Part shown: positions 1 to 6,788 of the stretch, piece after piece | Numbering within the stretch: the first letter of the stretch is position 1 | How the letters are laid out: every line of letters begins with the position of its first letter | Assembly: GCA_001313065.1 (NCBI GenBank) | Contig: BBFD01000167.1 | Location: 1-9,090, forward strand | DNA length: 9,090 nucleotides | Source of the DNA: Silvimonas sp. JCM 19000 | GTDB taxonomy: Bacteria; Pseudomonadota; Gammaproteobacteria; Burkholderiales; Chitinibacteraceae | Reading direction: 5' to 3' | Notes under the pieces: generated by a model | Told to the model about the DNA's origin: nothing | Seen by the model: the letters and a program-made list of their open reading frames with translations, nothing else | The model's database searches: none | Position numbers and translations under genes: made by a program

Positions 1-23
1 CGGGGTCGGCGTGGCGCTGCTAT

Positions 24-263
24 CTACGCCAGATCTTTCCACAGGCTGGGCGTGGCGGCCGGGTTCCAGTTGGCGCCCACATAATCGGTTTGCGTAACCA
101 GCGCTTGATAATCGTGGCCGTTATAAAACACCACGGTGCCAGCGCTATAGGTGCCGCCGTCTACCCAGGTGGGGTAAGCAAATGCGGACAGGGCGGCAAA
201 GGCAGCCGGCAAAGCGGCGAGCGCCAGCTTGCCGCGCCCGAACAGGCGAGACTTCGATTTCAT
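24..263 (-). CDS. Secreted CBM5/12 chitin-binding module, probably the N-terminus of a larger protein
   Basis: The 79-residue frame begins with a signal peptide: a basic start (MKSKSRLFGRGK), an alanine/leucine-rich core, and probable cleavage after SAFA near residue 29. About 50 mature residues follow with the CBM5/12 pattern YPTWVDGGTYSAGTVVFYNG, then YQALV and a closing NWNPAATPSLW. This family binds chitin and related polysaccharides outside the cell. The start is supported by a GGAGG Shine-Dalgarno seven to eight bases upstream (269-275). The TAG stop at 24-26 is doubtful. One base restored at 29-30 (CTGGC to CTGGGC on the coding strand) would continue the frame as LGVDSSATPTP, a Ser/Thr/Pro linker typical of chitinases, up to the window edge. 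The gene is therefore either a stand-alone binding protein or, more likely, a truncated view of a multidomain enzyme. Confidence 0.8.
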   Translation of the reverse strand: MKSKSRLFGRGKLALAALPAAFAALSAFAYPTWVDGGTYSAGTVVFYNGHDYQALVTQTDYVGANWNPAATPSLWKDLA

Positions 264-639
264 GGGTACATCCTCCGATAGGTTTCTTGTCTTTCTTTAG
301 TTGAACTGCGCGCGCGCTCGTAGGCGCGCGTGGGCCGATCATAGTCAACAAGTGGATACACGACTACGCAGTCACCGCCCGCCACCAGACCCGCTTCCAG
401 CAAACATGCGGCTTGGCGTAGCTACGCGGTGATACATTGGTTGACAGACGGTGTCAGTGTCAGGACCAGCGGAGCGCCCCTGACACGCGGGCTGGCGTGC
501 TCGTCTGGCAGGCCGTCGGCGCGTACGGTGGTGGCACCGCATTCGCTCCCACAGCACATTACGTGCGCCGCATACACCCAAGCCCGGCCAGCTTGCGCAC
601 ACTGGGCTTAGCGACGATCCCGTCCCGAGGAGCCCTGCC
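264..639. other. Intergenic region with short palindromes, no gene seen
   Basis: This divergent region should carry the promoters of the CBM gene (minus) and the dehydrogenase (plus). I see a GC-only hairpin at 311-330 (seven-base arms, six-base loop, in the CBM leader), a perfect 12-base palindrome GCGTAGCTACGC at 416-427, and an inverted repeat GTGTCAGG (457-464) with CCTGACAC (479-486). A TTGACA at 441-446 lacks a convincing -10 box at the right distance. The short open frames here look like chance. A GAGGAG sequence at 627-632 is the ribosome binding site for the start at 640. Confidence 0.5.
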
Positions 640-1838
640 ATGCGCGCCCTGACTTATCACAAAGCCCATCATGTAAGTGTCGATACCCATCCCGATCCCA
701 TCCTGCAAGACCCGGATGACATCATCCTGCGGGTGACTGCCACCGCCATTTGCGGTTCGGATCTGCACTTGTTTCGCGGCAAGGTCCCGGGTATGGAGGC
801 GGGCGATATCCTGGGCCATGAATTCATGGGCATCGTCGAGGACGTTGGCCCCGGTGTGACCAAAGTCAAACGCGGCGATCGGGTGGTGGTGCCGTTTACC
901 ATCGCCTGCGGCCACTGCTTCTTTTGCGAGAAAGCCATGTACGCCGCCTGCGAAACCACCAATCCGTCGCGCGGCACCATCATGAACAAAAAAAGTCGAT
1001 TCGCAGCGGTTCCGGCATGTTTGGCTACACCCATCTGTATGGCGGTTACGCCGGTGGCCAGGCCGAGCTGGTGCGGGTGCCGCGCGCCAATGTGGGCCCG
1101 CTGGTGTTGCCCGCAGGGCTGGCCGATGAGCAAGTGCTGTTCTTGTCCGACATCCTGCCCACCGGTTACCAGGCAGTACTGAATGCCGAAGTGGGGCCGG
1201 GATCAACCGTGGCGATTTTTTGGCGCAGGCCCGGTGGGCCTGATGGCCGCCGCCTGCGCGCGCATGCAAGGCGCGGAACGCATCTTCATGATTGACCATC
1301 ATGCGTACCGGCTGGCGTTTGCGCGTGCCACCTACGGCGTTGAAACCATCAACTTTGATGAGGTGGATGACCCGGCTGCACTGATGATCGAAGCCACCGA
1401 TTACCGTGGCGTGGATGCCAGCATCGACGCCATCGGTTTTGAGGCCAAAGGCAGCTTGCTGGAAACCACGCTGGCCAATCTGAAGCTGGAAGGCGCCAGC
1501 GGCGTGGCATTGCGCCAGGCCATTGCCGCCACGCGCCGTGGCGGTGTGATCAGCGTGCCGGGCGTGTACGCCGGTTTTATCCACGGCTTTATGTTTGGCG
1601 ATGCGTTCGACAAGGGTCTGACGTTTAAGATGGGCCAGACGCACACGCAGCGTTATATGCCCGAGCTGCTGCAGGCTATTCAGGAAGGCAAGCTGCATCC
1701 GGACGTGATCATCTCGCACCGTTTGCCGCTGGCGGAAGCGGCGCGAGGCTATGAAATTTTTTTAATGAGAAGAAAGAGGATTGCCGCAAGGTGGTGCTGA
1801 CGCCTGAGGCCGGGGCGGGCGCGCAAACAAAAAAATAG
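640..1838 (+). CDS. Zinc-dependent medium-chain alcohol dehydrogenase, frameshifted at three A/T runs
   Basis: This is a medium-chain NAD(P)-dependent dehydrogenase of the Tdh/AdhP type that oxidises an alcohol; the substrate cannot be read from sequence. The N-terminal half (GroES-like) has catalytic-zinc ligands C38 (ICGSD) and H60-E61 (GHE), and structural-zinc cysteines C90, C93, C96 and C104. The Rossmann motif GAGPVGL follows near residue 194, then [10 protein letters not shown] and the conserved [10 protein letters not shown]. The start follows a good GAGGAG site. The frame breaks in A7 at 988-994 (expected 5, giving NKKSIRSG), T6 at 1216-1221 (expected 5, giving VAIFGAG) and T7 at 1757-1763 (expected 5, giving [16 protein letters not shown]). 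Removing those five bases gives exactly 398 codons, ending at the TAG at 1836-1838. The gene appears to stand alone, with a strong hairpin starting at its stop codon. Confidence 0.88.
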
Positions 1839-1879
1839 CCCCGAAATTGCATGATTAAACTCATGCAACTTCTGGGGCT
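1829..1879 (-). terminator. Long hairpin terminator-like element at the dehydrogenase stop
   Basis: AGCCCC (1837-1842) pairs with GGGGCT (1874-1879), and TTGCATGA (1847-1854) pairs with TCATGCAA (1861-1868) around a six-base loop; the GAA/TTC segments between them add partial pairing. The A-run at 1829-1835 gives a T-tract after the hairpin on the minus strand, so the intrinsic-terminator geometry favours minus-strand transcripts. On the plus strand no T-tract follows, although the stem starts inside the dehydrogenase stop codon and may still end or protect that mRNA. Confidence 0.65.
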
Positions 1880-1921
1880 GTGGGTCCGGATTTCAGCGCA
1901 GGGGACTGCGTTAACGCCGGA

Positions 1922-1956
1922 AATGAAAAAAACCCGCCGAAGCGGGTTTTTTCATT
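1922..1956 (-). terminator. Intrinsic terminator of tRNA-Leu (bidirectional form)
   Basis: A nearly symmetrical element: AATG, an A-run (1926-1932), CCCGC, CGAA loop, GCGGG, a T-run (1947-1952), CATT. It lies nine bases beyond the 3' end of the minus-strand tRNA and could stop transcription from either side. The arms hold seven A against six T. One or both runs may be overlong, as elsewhere in this window. Confidence 0.88.
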
Positions 1957-1964
1957 AAAACTGT

Positions 1965-2051
1965 TGGTGCCCAAGAGAAGACTCGAACTTCCACGCCCTT
2001 GCGAGCGCTAGGACCTGAACCTAGTGCGTCTACCAATTCCGCCACCTGGGC
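1965..2051 (-). tRNA. tRNA-Leu (anticodon CAG)
   Basis: The 87-base gene reads GCCCAGGTGGCGGAATTGGT at its 5' end and finishes TTGGGCACCA, so the CCA end is encoded. The acceptor arms GCCCAGG and CTTGGGC pair with one G-U. The anticodon stem is CTAGG/CCTAG with loop TTCAGGT, giving CAG, which decodes CUG leucine. A long variable arm (GCGCTCGCAAGGGCG region) and the T-arm GTTCGAGTC fit a class II leucine tRNA. A protein-like minus-strand frame across 1911-2120 is only a translation of this tRNA. Confidence 0.97.
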
Positions 2052-2087
2052 TTCGCTGCCGTTGTTGCTTGGCTGCGAGAGAGGCGC

Positions 2088-2117
2088 ATTATGGTCAATG
2101 CCCCTTTTTTGTGTCAA
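2088..2117 (-). promoter_or_regulatory. Promoter of tRNA-Leu
   Basis: On the minus strand TTGACA (2112-2117) is followed 18 bases later by CATAAT (2088-2093), then a GC-rich discriminator (GCGCCTC) of the kind found at stringently controlled stable-RNA promoters. The spacer contains a six-base A-run. If that run is really five, the spacer is the optimal 17. The tRNA 5' end lies about 36 bases beyond the -10 box, leaving a processed leader. Confidence 0.75.
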
Positions 2118-2162
2118 CACTCTCGCTCGAATATTTCTTAAAAAAATCGCTAAGCCCCTGAT

Positions 2163-3763
2163 TTATCGATCAGCCAGCAAAATCACCACGCCCTCGTGCG
2201 GCTGCAAAGTGAAATCGCCATTGGCCTGGCTGCCCACGCGTTCCAGCAAAGTCGACAGCAAAACTTCGCCATGCAGCAGGTGGCCGTGCTCGACCGGCTG
2301 CGGCGATCCGCCAAAGTTAAGCAGCACCAGCAGGCGCCGTCCCTCAAAACTGCGGGTATAGCCAAAGACCTCGGCGGGCGTGCCAAAGTCATGGTACGAG
2401 CCGACGGCCAACGCAGGCTCCTGGCGCCGCAACGCCAGCAAGCGGCGATAGAACACCAGCATCGAATCATTTTGCGTTTCGAGCGCGGCGACGTTATTGG
2501 TTGGGGCATCCGGCGGCACCGGCAGCCACGGTCGGCCCGTGCTGAAGCCGGCGTTGGGGCTGGCGTCCCATTGCATGGGGCTGCGTTCCGGATCACGCCC
2601 CAAGCCTATGCCCGGTTGTTTTTTTCTCGAACGGGTCTTGCACCAGTTCGGGCGGCACGTCGATGTCATGCATGCCGATTTCGTCGCCGTAATACATGGT
2701 GGGCGTGCCGCGCAACGTCAGCAGCAGCATCGCTGCCACGCGCGCCTGGCTGCGCCGATGCGCGTGAGCAAACGATGATTGTCGTGATTGCCCAGCACCC
2801 AGTTGGGCCAGCCATGATCGGGCAGGGCGGCCTCATAGCTGTCCACCGCATTGCGGATTACGCTGGCATTCCACGGCAAGGTAATCAGCTGGAAATTAAA
2901 CGGCAAATTAACGCCATCGCCGCCCGTGCCGTAATAGGTCACCAGCTTTTGTACCGGCAGATAAATTTCGCCCACCATCATGCGCTCGTGATATTCATCC
3001 AGCAGTTTGCGCATGCGGCCGATCACCTGATGGACTTCGGGCCGGTCGGTGGTATAGGTGCTGAGCAGTTTGTTTTGCTCGCCGGTATTGGGGTCGTAAT
3101 CAGGATTGGGCGGATTGGCGCGGAAATCCTCGTCCTTGATCAGATGCCAGATCACATCAATGCGAAAGCCATCCACGCCGCGATCCAGCCAGAAACGCAT
3201 GACATCCAGCATGGCATCCTGCACTGCCGGATTACGCCAGTTCAGATCAGGCTGCTCTTTTAAAAAAACGCGTGATAGTAGTACTGCTTGCGCACGTCAT
3301 CGAATTGCCAGCCACTGCCGCCAAAACTGGACAGCCAGTTATTGGGCGGACCGCCATCGGCAGCCGGGTCTTTCCAGATATACCAGTCAGCCTTGGGATT
3401 GATACGCGACTGGCGTGACTCTTTAAACCAGGCGTGTTGGTCCGAGGTGTGGTTAGGCACAAAGTCGAGCAATAACTTCATGCCGCGGCCATGGATATCC
3501 GCCAGCAAAGCGTCGAATTCGGCCAGCGTGCCAAACACCGGATCGATATCGATGTAATCCGAAATGTCATAGCCGAAATCGGCCATCGGTGATGGATAAA
3601 TCGGCGACAACCAGATCGCATCAACACCCAGCGATTGCAGATAATCCAGCCGCTGGCGTATGCCGTTCAGATCGCCCACGCCATCGCCGTTGCTATCCTG
3701 AAACGAGCGCGGATAAATCTGGTAGACCACCCCTTTTTGCCACCACAGATACGAATCGGACAT
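2163..3763 (-). CDS. GH13 alpha-glucosidase-like glycoside hydrolase, frameshifted at three sites
   Basis: A retaining GH13 enzyme, probably an oligo-alpha-glucosidase releasing glucose from alpha-glucosides; trehalose synthase-like relatives cannot be excluded. There is no signal peptide, so it should be cytoplasmic. It opens with WWQKGVVYQIYPRSFQDSNG. Corrected residues: region I DFVPNHTS 100-107, nucleophile D202 in GVDGFRIDVI, acid/base E265 in VGEIYLP, third acid D327 in LGNHDNHR, then RGTPTMYYGDEIGM and GRDPERSPMQWD. The frame breaks at A7 3262-3268 (expected 5; YYYHAFLKEQPDLNWR), at GG 2748-2749 (expected GGG; GAAQARVAAM) and at T7 2619-2625 (probably 6). The net correction leaves 533 codons, a normal length. 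A GAGG site sits seven bases before ATG 3763. It is separated from the DUF72 gene by about 114 bases. Confidence 0.9.
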
Positions 3764-3877
3764 GACAGGTCCTCAAGACGGTTTGAATTGGAAAAGACAG
3801 CGGATTGAAGGCCATGCTGCGGCAGGCAAGGCGGCTTGCGTATCGGTGTATGGCTGACACTTGCCGCTGGCGGGGAT
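3764..3877 (-). other. Intergenic leader of the GH13 gene
   Basis: This stretch lies upstream of the GH13 gene and downstream of the DUF72 gene. I see no convincing -35/-10 pair. GCCGCTGGCG at 3863-3872 is an exact inverted partner of CGCCAGCGGC at 3901-3910, so a ten-base stem could form around the DUF72 stop codon. The loop is long (28 bases) and no T-tract follows, so a terminator role is uncertain. Confidence 0.35.
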
Positions 3878-4785
3878 TTATTTCTCGGGCGGTAGCGGCG
3901 CGCCAGCGGCTTGCCGTACGGGTTGACCCAGCCGTTGCATCAGTCGCTGCGCATCAAACGGCGCGCGTACCTTGATGTCGTTATCAAAGTAGCAAAAAAA
4001 ACTTCTCGCGCAGTTGCAGCCGCCGGTTCAGCCACCCGCGGACCATCCAGCGCTGTGTGTCCGCCCATCCACGCTTTGATGCGGGCGGCCCAATCATCCA
4101 GCGCCGCGTCGGTATAGCCGCTGGCATAGAGTTTCTCGGCGCCGTGCAATCGCACATACACAAACGGGGCAGACAGATCTTCCAGATGCGGCCATTTGCC
4201 AGCGGTATCGGCAACCACCAAAGCCACATGATATTTACGCAGCAGGGCAATAAAGTCGGGCGTGGCAAATGATTCGTGCCGGATTTCCACCGCATGCCGC
4301 ATGCGATGGTTATGCGGCACCGCCAGATCGGCTTTGGTGCGCAGATGGCTATCGTGTTTCTCGGCAATCCGGGCGGCGGCGTTCAGATCACGCGGCAAGC
4401 GGTCCAGAAAGCGCTCAAACAGATCGGCGTCGAAGCGAAAAGAAGGTGGAAACTGCCATAACATCGGCCGAGTTTTTTCTTTTAACTCGAACACGCCCGA
4501 GGCAAAGAAATTGGCCAGCGGTCCATCAATATCGCGCAGGCGGCGGATATGGGTAATAAAGCGCGGGGCCTTCAGGCTGAAAATAAAATCGGGCGGCGTG
4601 GCATTGTACCAATCGGCGTAGCGCTCCGGCGTTTGCAGGGCATAAAACGAGCCATTGATTTCGATGCTGGATAAAGCGCGCGACGCGTAAAACAGTTCGT
4701 CGGCCTGGCGTAGTTCCTCGGGATAAAACACTTTGCGCCAGGGTTCATACCGCCAGCCGGAAATACCGATATGCGCGTGCGCCAT
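3878..4785 (-). CDS. DUF72 / YecE-like family protein, frameshifted near its C-terminus
   Basis: The protein opens AHIGISGWRYEPWRKVFYP and contains EINGSFYALQ, the FSLKAPRFITH segment, LWQFPPSFRFD, the VEIRHESF motif and YVRLHG. All are typical of the DUF72 (YecE) TIM-barrel family, whose biochemical role is unknown. The frame breaks at A8 3994-4001 (expected 6). Removing two bases gives EVFCYFDNDIKVRAPFDAQR, the usual family ending, and a stop at 3878-3880, for 302 codons in all. I prefer ATG 4785 over the upstream TTG at 4806, because the family starts close to the IGISGW motif and ATG 4785 follows the preceding stop as TGAGCATG. A six-base A-run in this gene (4473-4478) is in frame and looks correct. 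It is likely co-transcribed with the small secreted protein upstream. Confidence 0.88.
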
Positions 4786-4787
4786 GC

Positions 4788-5125
4788 TCAATTTCCACCG
4801 TGACAAGCACTGCGATCCAGCGCTTTACCGGTGCGCCCTTGACCATCGACCGCCTTGTACGGCACGCAGGCATATTTCTGCTCGCCCAGCACCAGCGTGG
4901 CACTGCTACACACGCCATCGCTACGCTGGCCCACCAGTTTGCGACCGGGCGCGCCATCCGAAAAAAAATGAAATGCATCTGCTGCGGCTGCAACGCCTCC
5001 GCCACGGTTTTGCCTGGCGCTGCTTTGCCTTGTGCGTCCACGCATTGCCATTGATAGCGCTGCCCCGCCTGGGCGGTAGCGGCCAGGCACAGGCTGGCAA
5101 GCAATATCCAGCGCGTTGAAGACAT
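4788..5125 (-). CDS. Small secreted four-cysteine protein of unknown function, frameshifted
   Basis: I do not recognise a named family. The start MSSTRWILLASLCLAATAQAG is a clear signal peptide with likely cleavage after AQA, and an AGGAG site lies five bases before ATG 5125. The mature part is about 90 residues with four cysteines (WQC, VCSS, YACVPY, SACHGG), which suggests two disulfides and a periplasmic or extracellular location. The frame breaks at A8 4961-4968 (expected 6). Removing two bases gives QQMHFIFSDGAPGRKLVG and a total of 112 codons ending at the TGA 4788-4790. The DUF72 start follows after two bases, so the pair is probably translationally coupled. Confidence 0.72.
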
Positions 5126-5239
5126 ATAGGCTCCTGAGAAAACACAGCAAGACAGCACTCAGCCTAATCGCCGTGCGGGGCGGCCGCTGTAGGCGGCTGG
5201 CGCACGCCAGCGGCAGCGAATGCAGCATCAGCGCAAAAT
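5126..5239. other. Divergent intergenic region
   Basis: This region lies between the minus-strand secreted-protein gene and the plus-strand MNT regulator, so it should hold the promoter of the former. A perfect hairpin GCTGGCG-CA-CGCCAGC lies at 5196-5211. Its CGCCAGCGGC sequence (5205-5214) also occurs beside the DUF72 stop and once in coding DNA at about 7386, so it may be chance in GC-rich sequence. I could not define a promoter here. Confidence 0.35.
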
Positions 5240-5258
5240 CATACTCAAAACGAGTATG
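5240..5258 (+). promoter_or_regulatory. Operator copy 1 upstream of the MNT regulator
   Basis: The 19-base sequence CATACTCAAAACGAGTATG is a perfect inverted repeat with seven-base arms CATACTC/GAGTATG around five bases. Its right arm runs into TATGAT (5255-5260), a good -10 candidate, so protein bound here would block RNA polymerase. It is very likely an autoregulatory site for the winged-helix protein encoded just downstream. Confidence 0.78.
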
Positions 5259-5260
5259 AT

Positions 5261-5279
5261 CATACTCATTATGAGTACG
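5261..5279 (+). promoter_or_regulatory. Operator copy 2, overlapping the MNT start codon
   Basis: CATACTCATTATGAGTACG repeats copy 1 exactly 21 bases later, two helical turns, so two dimers would sit on the same DNA face. Only one arm position departs from symmetry. The start codon ATG (5271-5273) lies inside this copy. With -10 TATGAT at 5255-5260, transcription should start within a few bases of the ATG, so the mRNA may be leaderless; no Shine-Dalgarno sequence is visible. Confidence 0.75.
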
Positions 5280-5891
5280 ATTTCTTCCGGCTTGGTGCCG
5301 TTCTGTTTAGTCGCGTCCAGCAAAAAACTGCTGGCGCTTTGTTTTGGCAACGCCGATCGCAGCTTTTATACCAATGAGCTTATTCGGCTGGCCGGCGGCG
5401 GCAATGCATCGGTGCAACGTGAACTCAAGCGCATGAGCAGCGCCGGTTTGCTTTCAAGCACGACCGTGGGCAATCAACGTCACTATCAGGCCAATCGTGA
5501 CTGCCCGATTTACGCGGAAATGGCTAGCCTGATACGCAAAACTTTCGGAGTTTCTGACCTTGTGCGGCAGGCACTTTTGCCGGTAGCGGGCCAGATTGAT
5601 ATCGCTTTAATCTACGGCTCGATAGCGCGCGGTGACGAGCACGCGGGTAGCGATGTTGATCTGCTGGTGATCTCCGAAACGCTGACCTACGCCGACTTGT
5701 ACACGCAGCTGGAGGGGGCCGCACAAGCCTTGTCGCGGCCGATCAATCTCACCGTTTACAGCAAAGCCGAATGGACACGACGCGTACGCAACGGCAACGC
5801 TTTTGCCACCCGATTACTGGCGCAGCCGTTGCTGCCCCTGATCGGCAGCGAACATGACGCTCGACAACTTGCTGCGCACGGGCAACCTTAA
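5271..5891 (+). CDS. Winged-helix / minimal nucleotidyltransferase (MNT) regulator
   Basis: An N-terminal winged helix (about residues 10-90: SFYTNELIRLAGGGNASVQR, then GNQRHYQANRDCPIY) is followed by a minimal nucleotidyltransferase domain. Its active-site motif GSIARGDEHAGSDVD (GS at 116-117, D128, D130) exactly fits the GSx10DxD form of MntA-type antitoxins, which AMPylate HEPN toxins. It ends with NAFATRLLAQPLLPLIGSE. The start at 5271 sits in the second operator. The reading near residues 9-17 is odd: restoring a G at 5294-5295 and removing one A from 5322-5327 changes VPFCLVASSKK to GAVLFSRVQQK, which matches the family better and leaves the length at 206 residues. The HEPN start codon (5854) lies inside the 3' end of this gene, so the two are coupled. 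It probably represses its own operon. Confidence 0.88.
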   Translation: MSTISSGLVPFCLVASSKKLLALCFGNADRSFYTNELIRLAGGGNASVQRELKRMSSAGLLSSTTVGNQRHYQANRDCPIYAEMASLIRKTFGVSDLVRQALLPVAGQIDIALIYGSIARGDEHAGSDVDLLVISETLTYADLYTQLEGAAQALSRPINLTVYSKAEWTRRVRNGNAFATRLLAQPLLPLIGSEHDARQLAAHGQP

Positions 5892-6038
5892 ATCAGAGCC
5901 GCCTGCTCCCGCCGAGTTTGCTGGTTTGTTGCACTCTGCCAGCCTGCGTACGCACGCTTGCTGCAAGACCTGCTCGTCGCCGCAGACTGGCTGTTGCAAG
6001 CCGTGCGTGCCTTGCCTCCGCTCGCACCAGCGCAGTGA
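5854..6038 (+). pseudogene. HEPN-domain partner gene, internally deleted
   Basis: The frame starts at ATG 5854, 38 bases inside the MNT gene, with MTLDNLLRTGNLKSEPPAPA and EFAGLLHSA, the usual N-terminus of HEPN proteins paired with winged-helix/MNT regulators. After about 27 residues the similarity stops. From about 5945 a different frame reads AYARLLQDLLVAADWLLQAV and RALPPLAPAQ, ending at TGA 6036-6038; this resembles the C-terminal helix of the same family. The middle, roughly 90-100 residues that should include the RxxxxH catalytic motif, is absent. HEPN proteins of this type are RNase-like toxins, so this copy should be inactive. The loss is far larger than the one- to three-base changes elsewhere, so I regard it as a real deletion, though the family assignment is from memory of motifs. 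Confidence 0.6.
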
Positions 6039-6040
6039 AC

Positions 6041-6788
6041 CTAACGCCCGATATGCGCCACCAGCGGCAAATGGTCCGAAGCCTGGCGGGCCAGCCGGGT
6101 GTTATGCGCCCAGACCCGCACCAGGCGTTCGCGGGGGTGCAGCCAGATGCGGTCGAGCGCAAATACCGGGCGCAATGAAGGGAAGGTGAGCGGGGACGGG
6201 GTTTTCTGAAAGCGCGTGGTGAGCCAGCGCAGGGGGCGGCCCCAGACAAACCATTCGTTCAGATCACCGAGCAACACCACCGGCATGGTGTCGGTATCGA
6301 AGGTTTCCAGCAGACGTTTGACTTGATTACGCCGCTCGGCCGGGCGCAAGCCAGATGGGTAGCAACCACGCGCAGCAAATGACCATGGCATTCGATATCC
6401 GCATCCAGCGCCCCGCGCGGTTCGGCCGAGCCAAACGACAAGTCGACATTGCGTACCGCGCGGATGGGATGCCGCGTCAGCACGGCATTGCCGTAGCGCC
6501 GATGTTGATGGTCGATGGTCGGCCCGGCCACGGCCTGGTAGCCGGTGAGGTCGGTAATGGCCGCCAGGATGTCGGGGATGTGTTCGTCCCCCATCGGCAC
6601 TTCTTGCAGCGCTACCACGTCGGCATCGATCTGGCGCAGCACCGCCGCCACGCGCTGGGCCGAGCGGCGGCGGTCGTAGCCGACCGCGCCATGGATGTTA
6701 TAAGTGGCTATGGTCAGCGGCCAGGGCGAGTCAGCCGGATTGCCGTCCTGAAGCTGCATATCGAGGCGTTCAGTTTTTTTGCGTTCAT
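6041..6788 (-). CDS. Endonuclease/exonuclease/phosphatase (EEP) family protein, YbhP-like, frameshifted
   Basis: A metal-dependent phosphoesterase of the EEP (DNase I-like) fold. Corrected motifs are ATYNIHG (N30), VVALQEV (E62), RYGNAVLTR, VVATHLGLRPAERRNQ, VVLLGDLNEW (Asp and Asn of the active site) and ASDHLPLVAHI (the final Asp-His). In E. coli the relative YbhP is encoded beside cardiolipin synthase ClsB, and the same pairing here suggests a role in phospholipid metabolism. ATG 6786-6788 overlaps the stop of the PLD gene as ATGA. It becomes the start once T7 6774-6780 is read as five (MNAKTERLDMQLQ). A second break is CC 6351-6352 (expected CCC). Corrected length is 249 codons. The stop (6041-6043) lies two bases from the convergent HEPN remnant. 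Confidence 0.88.

Noticed and set aside
559..1719. A 386-residue minus-strand open frame over the dehydrogenase
   Set aside because: It is the shadow of the plus-strand gene in GC-rich DNA; the composition is low-information and no family motifs are seen, whereas the plus strand has complete zinc and Rossmann motifs.
988..1763. Programmed ribosomal frameshifting at slippery A/T runs
   Set aside because: There are too many sites across unrelated genes, the needed shifts vary (+1, +2, +3), no stimulatory structures are evident, and run lengths are abnormal outside genes as well.
1911..2120. A 69-residue minus-strand protein containing QVAELVDALGSGPSARKG
   Set aside because: It is the well-known spurious translation of a leucine tRNA gene; the tRNA at 1965-2051 explains it.
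2196..3263. A 355-residue plus-strand open frame over the GH13 gene
   Set aside because: It is antisense to clear GH13 catalytic motifs and has no recognisable domain.
4473..4478. T6 run in the DUF72 gene as another overlong run
   Set aside because: The frame is correct as written (FELKEKTRPMLWQF), so this run appears genuine and shows that not every run is altered.
3863..5214. CGCCAGCGGC as a dispersed repeat family
   Set aside because: The ten-base word also occurs in coding DNA near 7386 and is expected by chance in GC-rich sequence; there is no longer shared element around the copies.
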